A stretch of 64,000 bases of DNA from Watersipora subatra (Eukaryota; Bryozoa; Gymnolaemata; Cheilostomatida; Watersiporidae), in NCBI RefSeq assembly GCF_963576615.1, contig NC_088711.1, positions 5,084,001-5,148,000 on the forward strand, read 5' to 3'. The translations under genes were made by a program, and so were the position numbers. The notes beneath the pieces were generated by a model that made no database searches, was not told where the DNA came from, and saw only the letters and a program-made list of their open reading frames with translations. Below, one piece after another: positions 24,385-35,942 of the stretch; the first letter of the stretch is position 1, and every line of letters starts with the position of its first letter.

Positions 24385-25089
24385 TGTGGAGGACTGGGGC
24401 ATATACCAATTATTACGCACATATATATTTCCTTACTAGCACTTGCCTGAATTTCCTGAACTTCCTTTCCATTATATAACCGTATTCCTGAACTGCCTTT
24501 CTATTATATAATCGTATGCTTATCCTGTGTGCAAATCCTATTATATCCTGTGCACCCTTTGTGTTATAAATAGACTGGTGGGCAGAGCTAGACCGCTATA
24601 TAAGCCAGCGCAGTGAGTAGACAAGTTGTGCTTGATATCACTCAAACTTGTGAATGCATGTTGTTAAAGCTATCATTAACAAAACTATTACATACTCGCA
24701 AGAACTGATTATATTGACGCCTGCCTGGTTGGCTCAACGATTACGCAAGCAGGCTCATTGTAACTATCAGACGGAACTGCCAGGGTGGCTCTATAAGGCT
24801 AGGGATCGATCCACGACTTTTTCTAGACTTGATTGGGTGTGCCATGGCATAAGAAATCAAGTCTTAAGGCAAGCCGCTAGTGGATCCAGACTAGCCTGAG
24901 ATAGAGATCCAGAGGGCAGGCCGGGGTTTGGTTTCGGAGCAAGCCTGACTACCAGGTTCTTGTCTTGGACTGACTTGACCGCTCTTGGCGGGTCAATCAG
25001 GCCTCGGACAAGGCAGGCCAGTAGCTCAGGTTGCGTCTCCCTTGTTAGGAAGTAAAGCTGACTCAGCTACCGGAGTCAGATCCTTTACA
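24385..25089 (+). repeat. 5' LTR of the Gypsy element
   Basis: It is 705 bp long and pairs with 33132-33836. A TATAAATAGACTGG box near 24565-24580 and CTATATAAGCC near 24597 are candidate core promoter elements. Confidence 0.95.
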
Positions 25090-25090
25090 C

Positions 25091-25108
25091 TGGTGGCAGC
25101 AGTGGGAT
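25091..25108 (+). promoter_or_regulatory. primer-binding site, tRNA-Leu type
   Basis: TGGTGGCAGCAGTGGGAT lies one base after the 5' LTR. Its complement resembles the 3' end of animal tRNA-Leu (about 17 of 18 positions from general knowledge of tRNA-Leu ends with added CCA), so reverse transcription is probably primed by tRNA-Leu. Confidence 0.8.
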
Positions 25109-25203
25109 ATGCTGAACCCACAACAAGACAACTAACAGGGACTAAAGAAGACGCAAGTATGGCCAGACGGGCTCGCAGCGCAGAATGACCGGAAGCTCTC
25201 CGA

Positions 25204-26103
25204 ATGGAGGGACTAGGAGGTCTAGAGCAACTGACAGGTGTCTTCTTGGAAAGACTGCTCACCAACCAGGGAACCCAAGGACCACCTGCACACAGAGAAA
25301 CGTTCAGAGCCCCAGAATACGACGGGAGCAGCGATGTAGAGGCCTTCATCAGACAATTCAACGACGTAGCCGTTGCAAATGACTGGGGGCCAGGATCCGC
25401 GCTGCTACACATCTGAGAGAGACAGCGAGAGCAGGCTAAGGACTGTGGACACGGGCAGACCATACACACAGTGTTTAACAACCTCCAGGTCAGGAAGAGG
25501 GACCAGCACGCCACACTGTTCGAGCACGCCACTCAAATAGAGAAGCTGACCAACATTGCATTCGAGGAATTGTCGGATCGCCTGAAAGAAGAGATGGCCG
25601 TAAACACTTTCTGTGGGTCGCTGGGTAATGTTTATCTACAGAGATATCTGCTCGCGGTGCCTACCCCTACGTTAGAGGCAGCCGTGAGAGCAGGGAATGA
25701 GTATTTGCAGATTCGACCTAGTATAGCTCCTCACCAAGTCCAACCCTTTAGGTCGGACATCAGGGCAGTCCAGCCGGGTGAGACAGGGCAGGCCAAAGGA
25801 GAACAGGCCTTCGAAGAGCCGGCCGTGGTGGCCAGGACCGCACCGAATACCCCGGAAATGTTGTTGACCTCGGTAACAGACCTAACTAGAGAGGTGGCCA
25901 AACTAAAGTTGGCCATCAGCCACAACCCATTCCAGGAAATGGGACCAAGGAAAAGGAAACAGCTAGATGCTGGGGATGCAACCAGGAAGGCCACCGGAGG
26001 AGAAGCTGTCCACAGAGGCAAACAAATCAGGGGGCACCCCACAGGCAGAACCAGGGAAACGCCTACCGCCCGCAGCAGTAGGTCTACCTGCTGGCTGCAA
26101 TAG
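25204..26103 (+). pseudogene. Gypsy gag (capsid plus CCHC knuckle), one stop and one frameshift
   Basis: Gag would form the particle that packages the element's RNA. The frame from 25204 has YDGSSDVEAFIRQFNDVA, a typical Gypsy capsid start. It is broken by a TGA at 25414-25416 and goes on in the same frame with LKEEMAVNTFCGSLGN and LEAAVRAGNEYLQI. A CCHC zinc knuckle, CWGCNQEGHRRRSC, is encoded at 25968-26009 but in a different frame, so a frameshift lies just upstream. The frame ends at 26103. An earlier start between 25109 and 25203 is possible. The gene is not functional in this copy. Confidence 0.85.
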
Positions 26104-27988
26104 GGCACCAGGACACAAAAAACGCAGAAAACTTAGAAAAACAGGCCGAAGGGAGCCGGGGGTTGACCCGGAAGGCTGGCAGCATCCGGCTAGGACGGCT
26201 GCTCCGGCTCAGAGGGCCCCAGTAAAGACGATTTCCGTATACAACCCTTACCAAAGTCTATGGGATCTGGACGAGAGGGAAGAGGAATGCGAGGCGAGCC
26301 CCCGGGACTCGCCACAGGTGGCCAAACAGGCACAGCGGCAGTACCTCCACCAGATCCAGAGGCAGGGCGAGGGACGAAGGGTTTATGGACATGCCGGAAA
26401 ACTGGAGAAGCTACCCGGAGGCCGGGAGAGGCCAGGGAGGAAGGGAGGTCCAATCAGGGCCGAGCACCCCGAGAGATCTGGACAGCAAGGGTCGGGACAG
26501 AGAGCGGATTCAGTGGTAGCTGAAGCTCTCGAGAGACCAACGCAATACAGATCGGGAAAGGGGGAGCACTCGGCACGGGTGGAACCCCGCCATAAACCTA
26601 GACAAGTTAGGTCGAAGAGAGATGGCCTCGCAGGCGCTGATCCTTTTAAGAGATCCGTATCAATCGGATCGGGATGGAAAGAGGATCTAGCAATCGCTGA
26701 GCATCTCCAGAGATCAGGGTATCACAGATCCAGAGGTGAAGGCGGCTGGAACAGAGCCAACCCCCTCAGGGGATCTGTGCCCAAAGAAAGACGAGGGCCA
26801 AACCAAGGCGGCCATCTCCGGGAAAGGAACCCAGGCAAACGTATGAGTCCGGTGTCAGGTCCGACAGGCCGGTGCGAGGAGAGCACGATACCAGCTACTC
26901 CTGAGGAAAGCCTGGTGGACCAGCTCAAAGAGAGTCCACCGCCGAACAGGCCTAGGGGACCCCCAAGGAGAAGAAACTCAGAAGGGACGCGTGACGCCGC
27001 CGCGGTGGAGGAAGGGTTGCCAAGGATTGGGGCCTTGGAAAAACCACATAAGTCGATCTACTTCCTACCTGGAAAGGTGGAGAGGCAAGACTTACTGTTC
27101 CTCATAGACACCGGCTGCAACACTAATCTGCTATCCAAAAAGGTGTTCGATAGAATGCTGGGGAGGGTGAAGATGCAGCTCGAAGAGAATGACCGGTATG
27201 GGCTCATGGCAGATGGTAGCAAGCTCCAGTTTTATGGACTAATAAGGCTATCCGGAAGGATCAGGGACGTACCTATCGAAGAGAACTTCCTTGTAAGCCA
27301 AATCAGCGAAGATGCTATTCTGGGAATGCCTTTTCTGATCTCCCATAAGTGTCAAAATGAATATGGCCGACCAGTCATTTCCCTAGGAGATAGGCAGCTT
27401 ACTTGTACCGACAAATATGGGAGACTGATGGTGTCCAAAGTTTACACTTGGAAGAAATTCACTATCCCTCCTTTATCAGAGGTAAGAGTGGCAGGAAGGA
27501 TTTCCGCCAAAAATTATGTTCCAGTGTGCATGATAGAGGGCTCTGACCCGCGCATACTCATAGCCTATAGCCTGAACCAACCTGGAAGGAGGGGGCGATG
27601 TCGCCATACGATGCCTGAACCCAGGACATCAACCTATGGAGTTGGGCGCCGGGCACGTCATTGGCTCGTACACGGCTGTCGAGGAAGAGGACGTGCAGAC
27701 GGATCTCTGGTCCGGGCCGGAACGCGAGAGCCTCGACAAGTCAAAAGTTGGGTGTGCCGCTATACGGACGGAGAAGCCGTCCCGGGTCACCTCATTGAGT
27801 TGTACCGGCAGGCCCTTCCAGGATGCCGACACGAAGGAGAGAGGCAGAGCTTGGCATGTCTTCTGACCAGGTATCAGGATGTGTTCAGCAAGTATGATGG
27901 CGACGTGGGAAGGACAGACCTGGTAGCGCACAGCATACCTCTGATGCAAGGTGCCAGGCCGGTCAGACAACCCCCCCCCACAGGTTAG
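25967..27988 (+). pseudogene. Gypsy protease and pol N-terminal region
   Basis: This 673-codon frame overlaps the end of gag. Its first 350 codons are rich in Arg, Gly and Pro and contain repeats built on 'ERSGYHRSR'-like text; they may be out of frame or a low-complexity linker. From about 27060 the aspartic protease is clear: LLFLIDTGCNTNLLS with the active-site DTG at 27107-27115, then DAILGMPFLISHKC, a typical flap-to-end region. The frame then runs to the start of reverse transcriptase and breaks at a run of nine C (27970-27978), giving a stop at 27986-27988. Confidence 0.8.
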
Positions 27989-28688
27989 GAGCCCTCAAAG
28001 AGGCAGAGGCGGATAAGCAGGTACAGGAACTGCTAGAAAAGGGACTGATCGAGCCTGCCAATGGAGCGTGGAGTTCTCCGGTCATTGTGGTAAGAAAGAA
28101 GGATGGCGGGTGGAGATTTTGCATCGACTATCGACAGCTGAATGCCGTCACCCAACAAGATGCATACCCCATTCCAAGGATCGACAAGAGCCTGGACGCC
28201 CTGGCGGGGAGTCGATTCTTCAGTACGCTGGATCTAACCAGTGGGTACTGGCAAGTATTGTTAGATCCGGAAGCCCAGGAGAGATCTGCCTTTGCCATGA
28301 GAAGCGAATTGTGGAAGTGGAAGGTACTGCCCTTCGGGCTGACGTCGGCCTTGCCACTTTCCAAAGACTGATGGAGTCTGTACTCCAGGGGCTTTATTGG
28401 AAAACCCTCCTGTTGTACTTAGACGACATAATCGTTATAGCTCCGGACTTTGAGACCCACTTGGCCCATTTGGGGGAGGTCTTTCAGAGGCTAACCGTCG
28501 CTCAACTGAAACTGAAATCCTCTAAATGCGAGCTCCTCCAGGAGAAAGTGCGGTATCTTGGTCATGTGGTGAGCCCAGAAGGAATGTCCACGGACCCAGA
28601 GAAGGTAAAGGCAGTTGCCGAATGGCAGATTCCTCGAAACATACAAGAACTGCAGGCCTTTCTAGGGACCACGGGGTACTACAGGTAA
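27989..28688 (+). pseudogene. Gypsy reverse transcriptase, two frameshifts and a stop
   Basis: The domain begins with QVQELLEKGLIEPANGAWSS, then VIVVRKKDGGWRFCIDYRQL, and FSTLDLTSGYWQVLLD holding the first catalytic Asp. The palm box LPFGLTSA follows and the YLDD motif is at 28416-28427. One frameshift lies in the poly-C run upstream and one near 28345-28360, after LPFGLTSA. A TAA at 28686-28688 ends the frame just after TTGYYR, in the connection to RNase H. The protein would copy the element's RNA into DNA in the particle, but this copy cannot make it in one piece. Confidence 0.9.
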
Positions 28689-31370
28689 TACTTGAAAGAT
28701 TACGCCACCAATGCCAAACCACTCACGCTCCTGACTAGCAAAAGAAAGCCATGGAAGTGGGGAGAGGAAGAACAGCAGGCATTCGAGACCCTCCGACAAG
28801 GCCTGATCTCGGCACCCGTGTTGGGATATCCCAACCCAAAGAATAAATATATTCTGGACACCGATGCCAGTAACGTGGGAGTGGGGGCCGTCCTGTCTCA
28901 GAACCAGGGAGGTAGGGAGACCGTGGTGACCTATTACAGCAAGACTCTCAGCCCAGCAGAACAAAACTACTGCGTGACGCATAGGAAGCTCCTGGCAGTG
29001 GTAAAGGCCGTCAAACACTTCCGGCCCTACCTGTATGGACAACAGCTCGTGCTCCGCACAGACCATGCCTCCCTGAGGTGGTTGTGTAGAAGAAGGGAGT
29101 TGTCGGCTCAAGTGGCTCGGTGGCTGGAAATTCTGTCAGAATTCTTGTACCAACTAGAGCACCGGCCAGGGGCCAAGCACAGGAATTCCGACGGTTTGAG
29201 TAGACAGGTCTGCCCAAACGACTGTCGACAATGTATCCGAATTGAGGAACGAGACGCGGGCCTTAGCAAACAGGCATTGCTGAAAGGGGAATCTGACACA
29301 GTGGCAGCAATTAAGTTACCGGGGGAACGAAACTTTCGACAGTTGGTGCAGAGTCAAGTGGAAGGAACACAAGCCGTGGCTAGAATGTACTGGGCAATAA
29401 AAAACGACCAGGAACTACCGGAGGAGGAGTTAACCCTGGGCAGCAATGAGCTCCGGATCCTACATAGAAGACGGGAAGCCATGAGTTTGTCAACTAACGG
29501 TGTCCTAGAAGTCAGGCTAGCGGCAAACGGCCACCCCAGATGGTGTACCCTATGCCCCCGGGCAGACCGGAACCGGGTGATTTGGGAGACGCACAGACTG
29601 GCCCATGCAGGAGTACACAAGACTGTAAAGAGGCTACTGGTAAATTGGTACTGGCCGGGACTGAATGCCGACGTAAGACGACTCATCAAGCCGTGTGAGA
29701 TCTGTCAGGTGGCAAAGACCGGCGGGAACCACGCGGCAAAGAGCAAACACCGACTATACGCCGAGCGACCCTGGCAAAAATTGGCAATCGACCTGGTGGG
29801 CCCCATGCCAGAGACGGAAAGGAAAAACAAATGGATACTGGTGGTCAGCGACCATTTCTTCAGGTGGCAAGATGCCTTGGCCATTCCGGACGCGATCACC
29901 CCGGTAGTGGCCACTGCCCTGGACGAGAGAACCTTCTGCTACTTCGGCCTGCCAGAAGAATTACACTCCGATCAAGGGGCCCAATTTGAGTCTAAGCTCA
30001 TGGGCGAATTATGTGGTCTATGGAACATAGATAAAACGCGGACTACACCGTACCACCCCCAAGGAAATGGCGTCGTGAAAAGAAATAACCGAAGCCTAGG
30101 CGATTCCTTAAGGGCCCTGCTCCTGCGCAGAGGACCTACAGAGTGGGACTTGTTACTACCTCAGATAATGAGGGCTTTCCGAGGCACTCCCCACTCCGCC
30201 ACAGGTGAAACCGTGAACTATATAATGATGGGCAGAGAACTGAGATTGCCGGACCAGCTCTCGGAACCCGTTGCAGTCACTAGTCAGGCAGTACAGCCCT
30301 GCGTACTGGGACTAGCCAGCCAGCTGGAAGAAACCTATGAAATCCTCCGAGAACGCCAGATAAAGGTCCGAGTGGAGGATGAAAAGGAGCCCTCGTTGTT
30401 TGAAGTTGGAAACTTGGTGCTGCTAGTCAATAAGAGACGTCGACGAGGGGAAAACCCCAAATTACAGCCCAAACATGTGGGACAATATACCGTCACCAGG
30501 TGTAACTCTAACAATACCTACCAAGTAGAGAGACAGGGCCAAGTATCCATACAAAACGAAGAGAGACTGAAACCATACTATGCGTGCCCGGAGGCCGATG
30601 AGAGGGCCCTGGCCACCAAAGAGCCTTCCAGGAGACCAAACATGAGAGGTGCCACTGGACGGAGGGAAAGGAGGCCGGAAGAGCTAGTAGAGATGCTGCC
30701 CACCTTGGAGTTCACTAGGAGGGAGCTCCCTCCGCCACCACAACAAGGGGAGATGGACCTCCCCCCTGATATGGACAGTGACACGTTCAGGAGACGACTC
30801 CTGGAGGTCCTGGCCAGGGAAGGAAGGCCTACCCCGGGAGGTCACGATCCTACTGAAAGGACCAGGGAGGCAACGGAGCAACTCGGTGTCACCAGCACGG
30901 AACCGGAGGAACCGAGTCTCGAGCCGTGTCCCGAGCCCCCGGTGGAGTCTCTTGGGCAAGATCTAACGGAAGAGGAAGCAGATAACACCCCAGTCGGTGA
31001 GACCTCCACCTCCGGGGCCACGAAGCAAAGGGATCTACTTCCACCTGACACCTCTAGACCAGCTCCAGCTGGAGAAGAGGTACGGGTAAACCCAGAACCA
31101 AGGGGGGCAGAAAGCAATATTGGAGGAAGGCGGGACGGAAGACCCCGACAAACAGTGGGACCACCCATCAGATACGGTCAGGCCGTATGCCACCGGATTG
31201 ACCCTGAGGACGAAGGGTCGGAAGTAAGGGAAAGACAGGTTGAACTCATGGAACGGTACCAGTCCACCAAAGTTATGGTGGAAAAACTGAAAACATTAAT
31301 AGAAAGAAGACCTGAGGACGAATCAAGAATTGATATCCCAATACGTGATCCTAAAAGAATCGATCTCTGA
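28689..31370 (+). pseudogene. Gypsy RNase H and integrase with long C-terminal tail
   Basis: This 893-codon open frame follows the stop at 28686. RNase H is seen as FETLRQGLISAPVLGYP, then ILDTDASNVGVGAVLSQ with its Asp, LLAVVKAVKHFRPYLYGQ, and RTDHASLRWL. The integrase zinc site is HRLAHAGVHKTVKRLL with CEICQVAK (about 29595-29715). The catalytic Asp residues are in LAIDLVGP (29790-29792) and LHSDQGAQF (29970-29972). The third acidic residue, expected 35 residues on, is replaced by Lys at 30078-30080. From about 30600 the tail is rich in Pro, Glu and Arg and matches no domain I know. Confidence 0.92.
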
Positions 31371-33081
31371 ACTGGAAGGAATGTTGGCCACAAACCAACA
31401 TGTGGAAGAACAACCTGAATCAATTATACTTAGCCGAAACATTTGGAAAGGGGGCGGAGGCTGAGGCGGACGGAAAAAATCAAGAGGTAGGAGAACAGTC
31501 CGGCAATGAATGCTTTCGACAGAGGACTCCGAACAGTGAAATTTTTCAGGAACAAAGGCACGATGGGACCGGAAAGTGGCCATCTTCTAAAATTGACACT
31601 GCTTCCAATCATTTCACACGCAGTATGCTGACGAACAACATGCTTCCTCTACCTCTGAAAACTTATATCACTAATATCCACATGAAACCGGCACAAGACA
31701 ATACCGGAGCTATCGAGGACCATGAACTGCAAGTACTATTGGCAGAACTGAATGGTATTCTGGAGGAAACGGAGGTACCAGCAGGAAGACAAGGAGTCGA
31801 TCGAGAAAAAATATCTGTGAATAACGAAACAAGGGGAAACGCAGTACCCATTGCTTATAAGGGAGAGAGACCGGGGGAACCGGCAGCGACCAACACTAGA
31901 GTGGTACAATTGGTAGAAAACAGGGCGCCCCGGGACAAGGCCAAGTCAAACCAAGACAGGCCTAATTCTGAGGGACAGAGCTTTCGGGTCAGGAGCAGAG
32001 GTGAACCACTCAAGGGTAGCCCTCCGCTAGAGACTAGACAGAAATGCCAATCGCACACTCTGCTAACAACGAACAAGAGCAGACCAGGGCCGATGCGGGC
32101 CTGCTCGGTAAATCTACAAACAATTCCCACCAACAAGACAAAAGAAGACAAATTGTTCAAGAGAAGGAAAGACCGAAAAACCGTCGAGGGAATATCAGAA
32201 GACATCTGGTACTCCCCCGCTTCCTACGAAAGGATGGAGGCCGCCGAAGACCGCCAGAAAGGGGAATGCCGGCTCTGTGGCTTCCAAAATAAGGAAAGCC
32301 ATGTGGTTAGGAGGCACATACGGGGCAGCACTTTTGGCACTTCTGGTGCAAATGCCAAAATAACTCCTTTTCATTCTTCAGCATATATAAACATCAGAAG
32401 AAAGCCAAAAATCCCCAACTACACCCCAGTGTCGTGTACCATGTAGACCACGAGTGGTATGCCGATTTTTGCACATATATGAAATGGAAGGAATGCCCCT
32501 CATTTGGAGCCTGCCTTCCTGTGAAGGATAGAAGCGGATGGATACGAGGCAGGAGGGCCGGACAAAAACGGTCAAGGGCCGATTCACCAGAAGGGAAGGG
32601 GTGCGCTGACCGGGAGAACCGCCAAGAGGACGAGAAGAGTGGCCAACCCGACCTTCGGGTCCACCTAAACCGCTGCAGAACCACCGAAAAAAGAGAGATG
32701 GCCGACAAGCCCTTCCCACCAAGATATGTAATCCCGAAGGTGAGTCAGAAGCAAACGATACCCATCAGTCGGAGGGTAGACTCATCACCTAAGGGAGCTC
32801 TCGCGGAAAGCCGAGAGGTAACAGGAGTAGGCGAGACCACCCTAGAGATACATGTCAGCGCCGAAGACATCGCCGGAGTCTATTCCGAAATCGGTGCCAA
32901 GGCCCCTGACCCTGTCGGCAGAGAGGCAGAAAGAACCAACGAGGACCCACGACTCAGACAGGGAGAATATACCCAGAGGGCAGAACGGGAAGAAGAACGC
33001 TACCAACGATATAGCCGAATGGCCGATGAGCGCCGTAAGAAGGCCCAACGATTGAGAGCCCACGCTCAACGAAACCAATAA
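31371..33081 (+). pseudogene. post-integrase region of the Gypsy element with a C2H2-like finger
   Basis: Three successive open frames (to 31370, 31400-32446 and 32434-33081) seem to be one reading frame broken by frameshifts. The predicted protein is hydrophilic and rich in Glu, Arg, Lys and Pro. Near 32262-32330 it has CRLCGFQNKESHVVRRHIRG, a C-x2-C...H-x4-H pattern like a C2H2 zinc finger. A second Cys-containing stretch follows in the next frame (WYADFCTYMKWKECPSFGAC, about 32455-32515). The end (EEERYQRYSRMADERRKKAQ) is a charged helix. No hydrophobic membrane segment is seen, so an envelope gene is not supported. I do not know its function. Confidence 0.6.
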
Positions 33082-33118
33082 ACACTCCTTTAATTGTTCA
33101 TCCCTAGGCCAAACAATT

Positions 33119-33131
33119 GGGGGGAGGAGAG
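33119..33131 (+). promoter_or_regulatory. polypurine tract of the Gypsy element
   Basis: GGGGGGAGGAGAG lies directly before the 3' LTR, where plus-strand DNA synthesis of an LTR element is primed. Confidence 0.9.
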
Positions 33132-33836
33132 TGTGGAGGACTGGGACATATACCAATTATTACGCACATATATATTTCCTTACTAGCACTTGCCTGAATT
33201 TCCTGAACTTCCTTTCCATTATATAATCATTTTCCTGAACTGCCTTTCTATTATATAATCGTATGCTTATCCTGTGTGCAAATCTTTTTATATCCTGTGC
33301 ATCCTTTGTGTTATAAATAGACTGGTGGGCGAAGCTAGACCGCTATATAAGCCAGCGCAGTGAGTAGACAAGTTGTGCTTGATATCACTCGAACTTGTGA
33401 ACGCATGTTGTTAAAGCTATCATTAATAAAACGATTACATACTCGTAAGAACTGATTATATTGACGCCTGCCTGGTTGGCTCAACGATTACGCAAGCAGG
33501 CTCATTGTAACTATCAGACGGAACTGCCAGGGTGGCTCTATAAGGCTAGGGATCGATCCACGGCTTTGTCTAGACTTGATTGGGTGTGCCATGGCATAAG
33601 AAATCAAGTCCTAAGGCAAGCCGCTAGTGGATCCAGACTACCCTGAGATAGAGATCCAGAGGGTAGGCCGGGGTTTGGTTTCGGAGCAAGCCTGACTACC
33701 AGGTTCTTGTCTTGGACTGACTTGACCGCTCTTTGCGGGTCAATCAGGCCTCGGACAAGGCAGGCCATTAGCTCAGGTTGTGTCTCCCTTGTTAGGAAGT
33801 AAAGCTGACTCAGCTACCGGAGTCAGATCCTTTACA
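33132..33836 (+). repeat. 3' LTR of the Gypsy element
   Basis: It is 705 bp long, equal in length to the 5' LTR and about 97% identical by eye. It ends in GATCCTTTACA and is followed by the target duplication ATAT. Confidence 0.96.
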
Positions 33837-35942
33837 ATATAATGATAGTTATGACATAATGTTTCACGCTTGATCATTAACTATATTGTGTATGACCACA
33901 CTGGGTATCAGCATTTGTACTAATAACTTGTACTACCTTTATGTTGAAGGTCTGAGGTCTGCTTGGAAAGCCCGAGTAGCCTATTTTTTACGCACACCTT
34001 AACTGCAGCTACTCAGAGAGAACTTCAGGTTCACACTTTGTCTGAACATGGTGAGAAAGGGTTTGTGGTGCACTGTTTAATGCTAGATGGGCATGCGTCA
34101 AACATGTCAATGTGCCGGTTACTTGGTGATGACATGCTTAACCTTCAGATCACGCTTCCCCCATCCCGACACTCAGCAGCAGGTACAAGTGCTTCTGGAT
34201 CCCTGTCATATGGTTAGGCTCATGAGGAATCTACTTCATGCTTACGAATCAACCAAATGCCTAGACGGCATAGTGAAATGAAGTGACATTTCAGGGCTAA
34301 AAGAAGTACAAGATGCATGCAGCTGGAGAATGGGGAACAAGCTGACAACAAGACATCAATTTTCAGCAGAATAAGATGAAGGTGCAATTTTTTGCTTAAA
34401 ATGTAACTAACCCCCAGGTTTTTAATATTTTTTAAAATATTTGACAATATTTGAAAAAATATAATACATTTACTTTATAAAAAATCAAGATCAATTACAA
34501 TCTGAGAATACAAATACTCAAACTGATTAGAAGCTATTTGTATTCTTTTAGCGTTTGAAAAATTTGTTAGTGTCAAAAATTAGCAACTGAAATGGTTCAT
34601 TTTTGAAATTGAAGATCTTTTTACCTTTAATTGCTTAATTTCATTATTGCTTTAAACTTTATGAATGTTTTATTTTTATCATCGCTATGCAATACCCCTC
34701 GCTACTCAGACACTTTCCAGATCAGTTGCTGATGCTATGTTGAGTTTCAAAGCACTTGGTGTACCCGGATTTGCTGATTGTCATGCCACTGTTATGTTTA
34801 TAGAAGTAAGTGAAAACCAATGTTTTACATAGCTACTAAGTATTTTCAAACTATGCAGAACCAAGTTCATGCTGCTGGTATGTTAAGTTTAATTGCAGAT
34901 AATCTATTTTCTAGGAAAATTGACAGACTCTTTGACATATTGAACTGCAGATCCGTATTTGAGAAGGGCTATAAGCAACCAATCAGAACATCTAGTATGG
35001 CATCTGTTGAACCATTTCTGTCTCAAATGAGATCATATCTACTTTCTCTGACAACCATGGAGCGTATCCCACTGGGCATGAGCTCTAGCTGAATAGCAAA
35101 TAGCAAATTCAATTAATAATTTGATGTACAAAATTATTAACTGTTTGATAATCTGTTTGAGTGATATAGATACTGTTTTTGCATTACTTGAGAAGTTGAT
35201 AGCCCCTGGTGTACAAGACTACATCTGCATATACCATCTTAGCCAAGACCATCTGGAGCTGTTTTTCAATGCGGTACGTCAAAGTGGCGAGTTCAGATTT
35301 GGTATGAAAATGTCAGAACCGTTGTTCATATTTTGTGTTCCTATTTGTTTGCTGCTTTCCAGTCAAAATAATAAATATTATTTGCCAAAAAAAAAAAAAA
35401 AAATAGAATAATGATTAATAAAAACAGATATTACTGCCTAGCGTAAACAATAATTGAACATGTGGATTTTTTTCTATGACTTATGGTAACCTAAGATTCG
35501 ACTTTCTGTCCTGAAATATGAGTGAAATGGTGATACCTAATAGATCGTCAGATATTCCCTTTGTGTTGTATATGAATAATATCAGCTTTTGTGTGTCACT
35601 CAGGGCGCCTTAAAAATAAATGCAGATACACTCAACAATGACCAGTTTTTTGCTGTAAAGATTTTGAATTTTCAAAATTCAAGATATTTTTTTAATTTCT
35701 TCAATTTTTATATTTTCCACTTTTGCGTTTTTTTTAAATACTTTGAAAACATGTGTATTGCTGTATCTTAATTGTACTATGTTCTATGTAAATAAGACAT
35801 TCATTTTGGTTGATTTTATGTAATTGTTAAAATTTATGCTTTTGTTTAGGTGATTGGAATAAAGTGCTGTCATGGGACATTTGCCGTCAGTCGCTAGTTA
35901 CCACTAAGTCAAGTATCCAGTGCCAACATCTCTATACTCTAC

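Larger units (their letters stand above)
24385..33836 (+). mobile_element. Gypsy (Ty3-type) LTR retrotransposon, structurally complete, coding region broken
   Basis: Two 705-bp LTRs (24385-25089 and 33132-33836) start TGTGGAGGACTGG and end GATCCTTTACA. They are flanked by a 4-bp duplication ATAT (24381-24384 and 33837-33840). By eye about 22 of 705 positions differ (about 3%), so the insertion is young. A primer-binding site, a polypurine tract, gag, protease, reverse transcriptase, RNase H and integrase are all in the usual Gypsy order on the plus strand, followed by a long extra region after integrase. The element is much GC-richer than the DNA around it. It is inserted inside the THAP9/P-element transposase. 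Confidence 0.97.
19641..35320 (+). pseudogene. THAP9/P-element-type transposase, multi-exon, broken and interrupted
   Basis: This is the remains of a P-element transposase, a nuclear enzyme that cuts and joins transposon ends. The THAP DNA-binding domain is split. Its first Cys pair is at 19650-19720 (VGAQCYSINCKKRRNALPKK) and its Cys-x2-His with AVPTLF at 22464-22616 (LVCSQHFNDLCFDR, KPDAVPTLF). A coiled coil follows at 23055-23237 (KVEQLQNRLTRVEKEE; LLGELKEKN). RNase H-fold pieces are at 23440-23640 (FAITLNLYSSKAYEFLRAT), 23961-24109 (CLMIDGMSIRKHL, first Asp), 34060-34285 (LMLDGHASNMSMCRLLGDDM; LLDPCHMVRLMRNLLHAYES), 34690-34806 and 34855-35092 (KIDRLFDILNCRSVFEKGYK), and 35150-35320 (HLSQDHLELFFNAVRQSGEF). 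Stops lie in the THAP part and in the coiled coil. A hAT remnant near 20 kb and a 9.45-kb Gypsy element at 24385 cut it further. Confidence 0.88.

Noticed and set aside
25026..25532. Minus-strand 168-codon frame over the Gypsy 5' LTR and gag
   Set aside because: Shadow of the GC-rich LTR and gag on the other strand; crosses the LTR border and primer site.
31400..33081. Envelope gene for the Gypsy element
   Set aside because: No signal peptide, transmembrane helix or fusion-type segment is seen; the sequence is hydrophilic with a zinc-finger-like motif.
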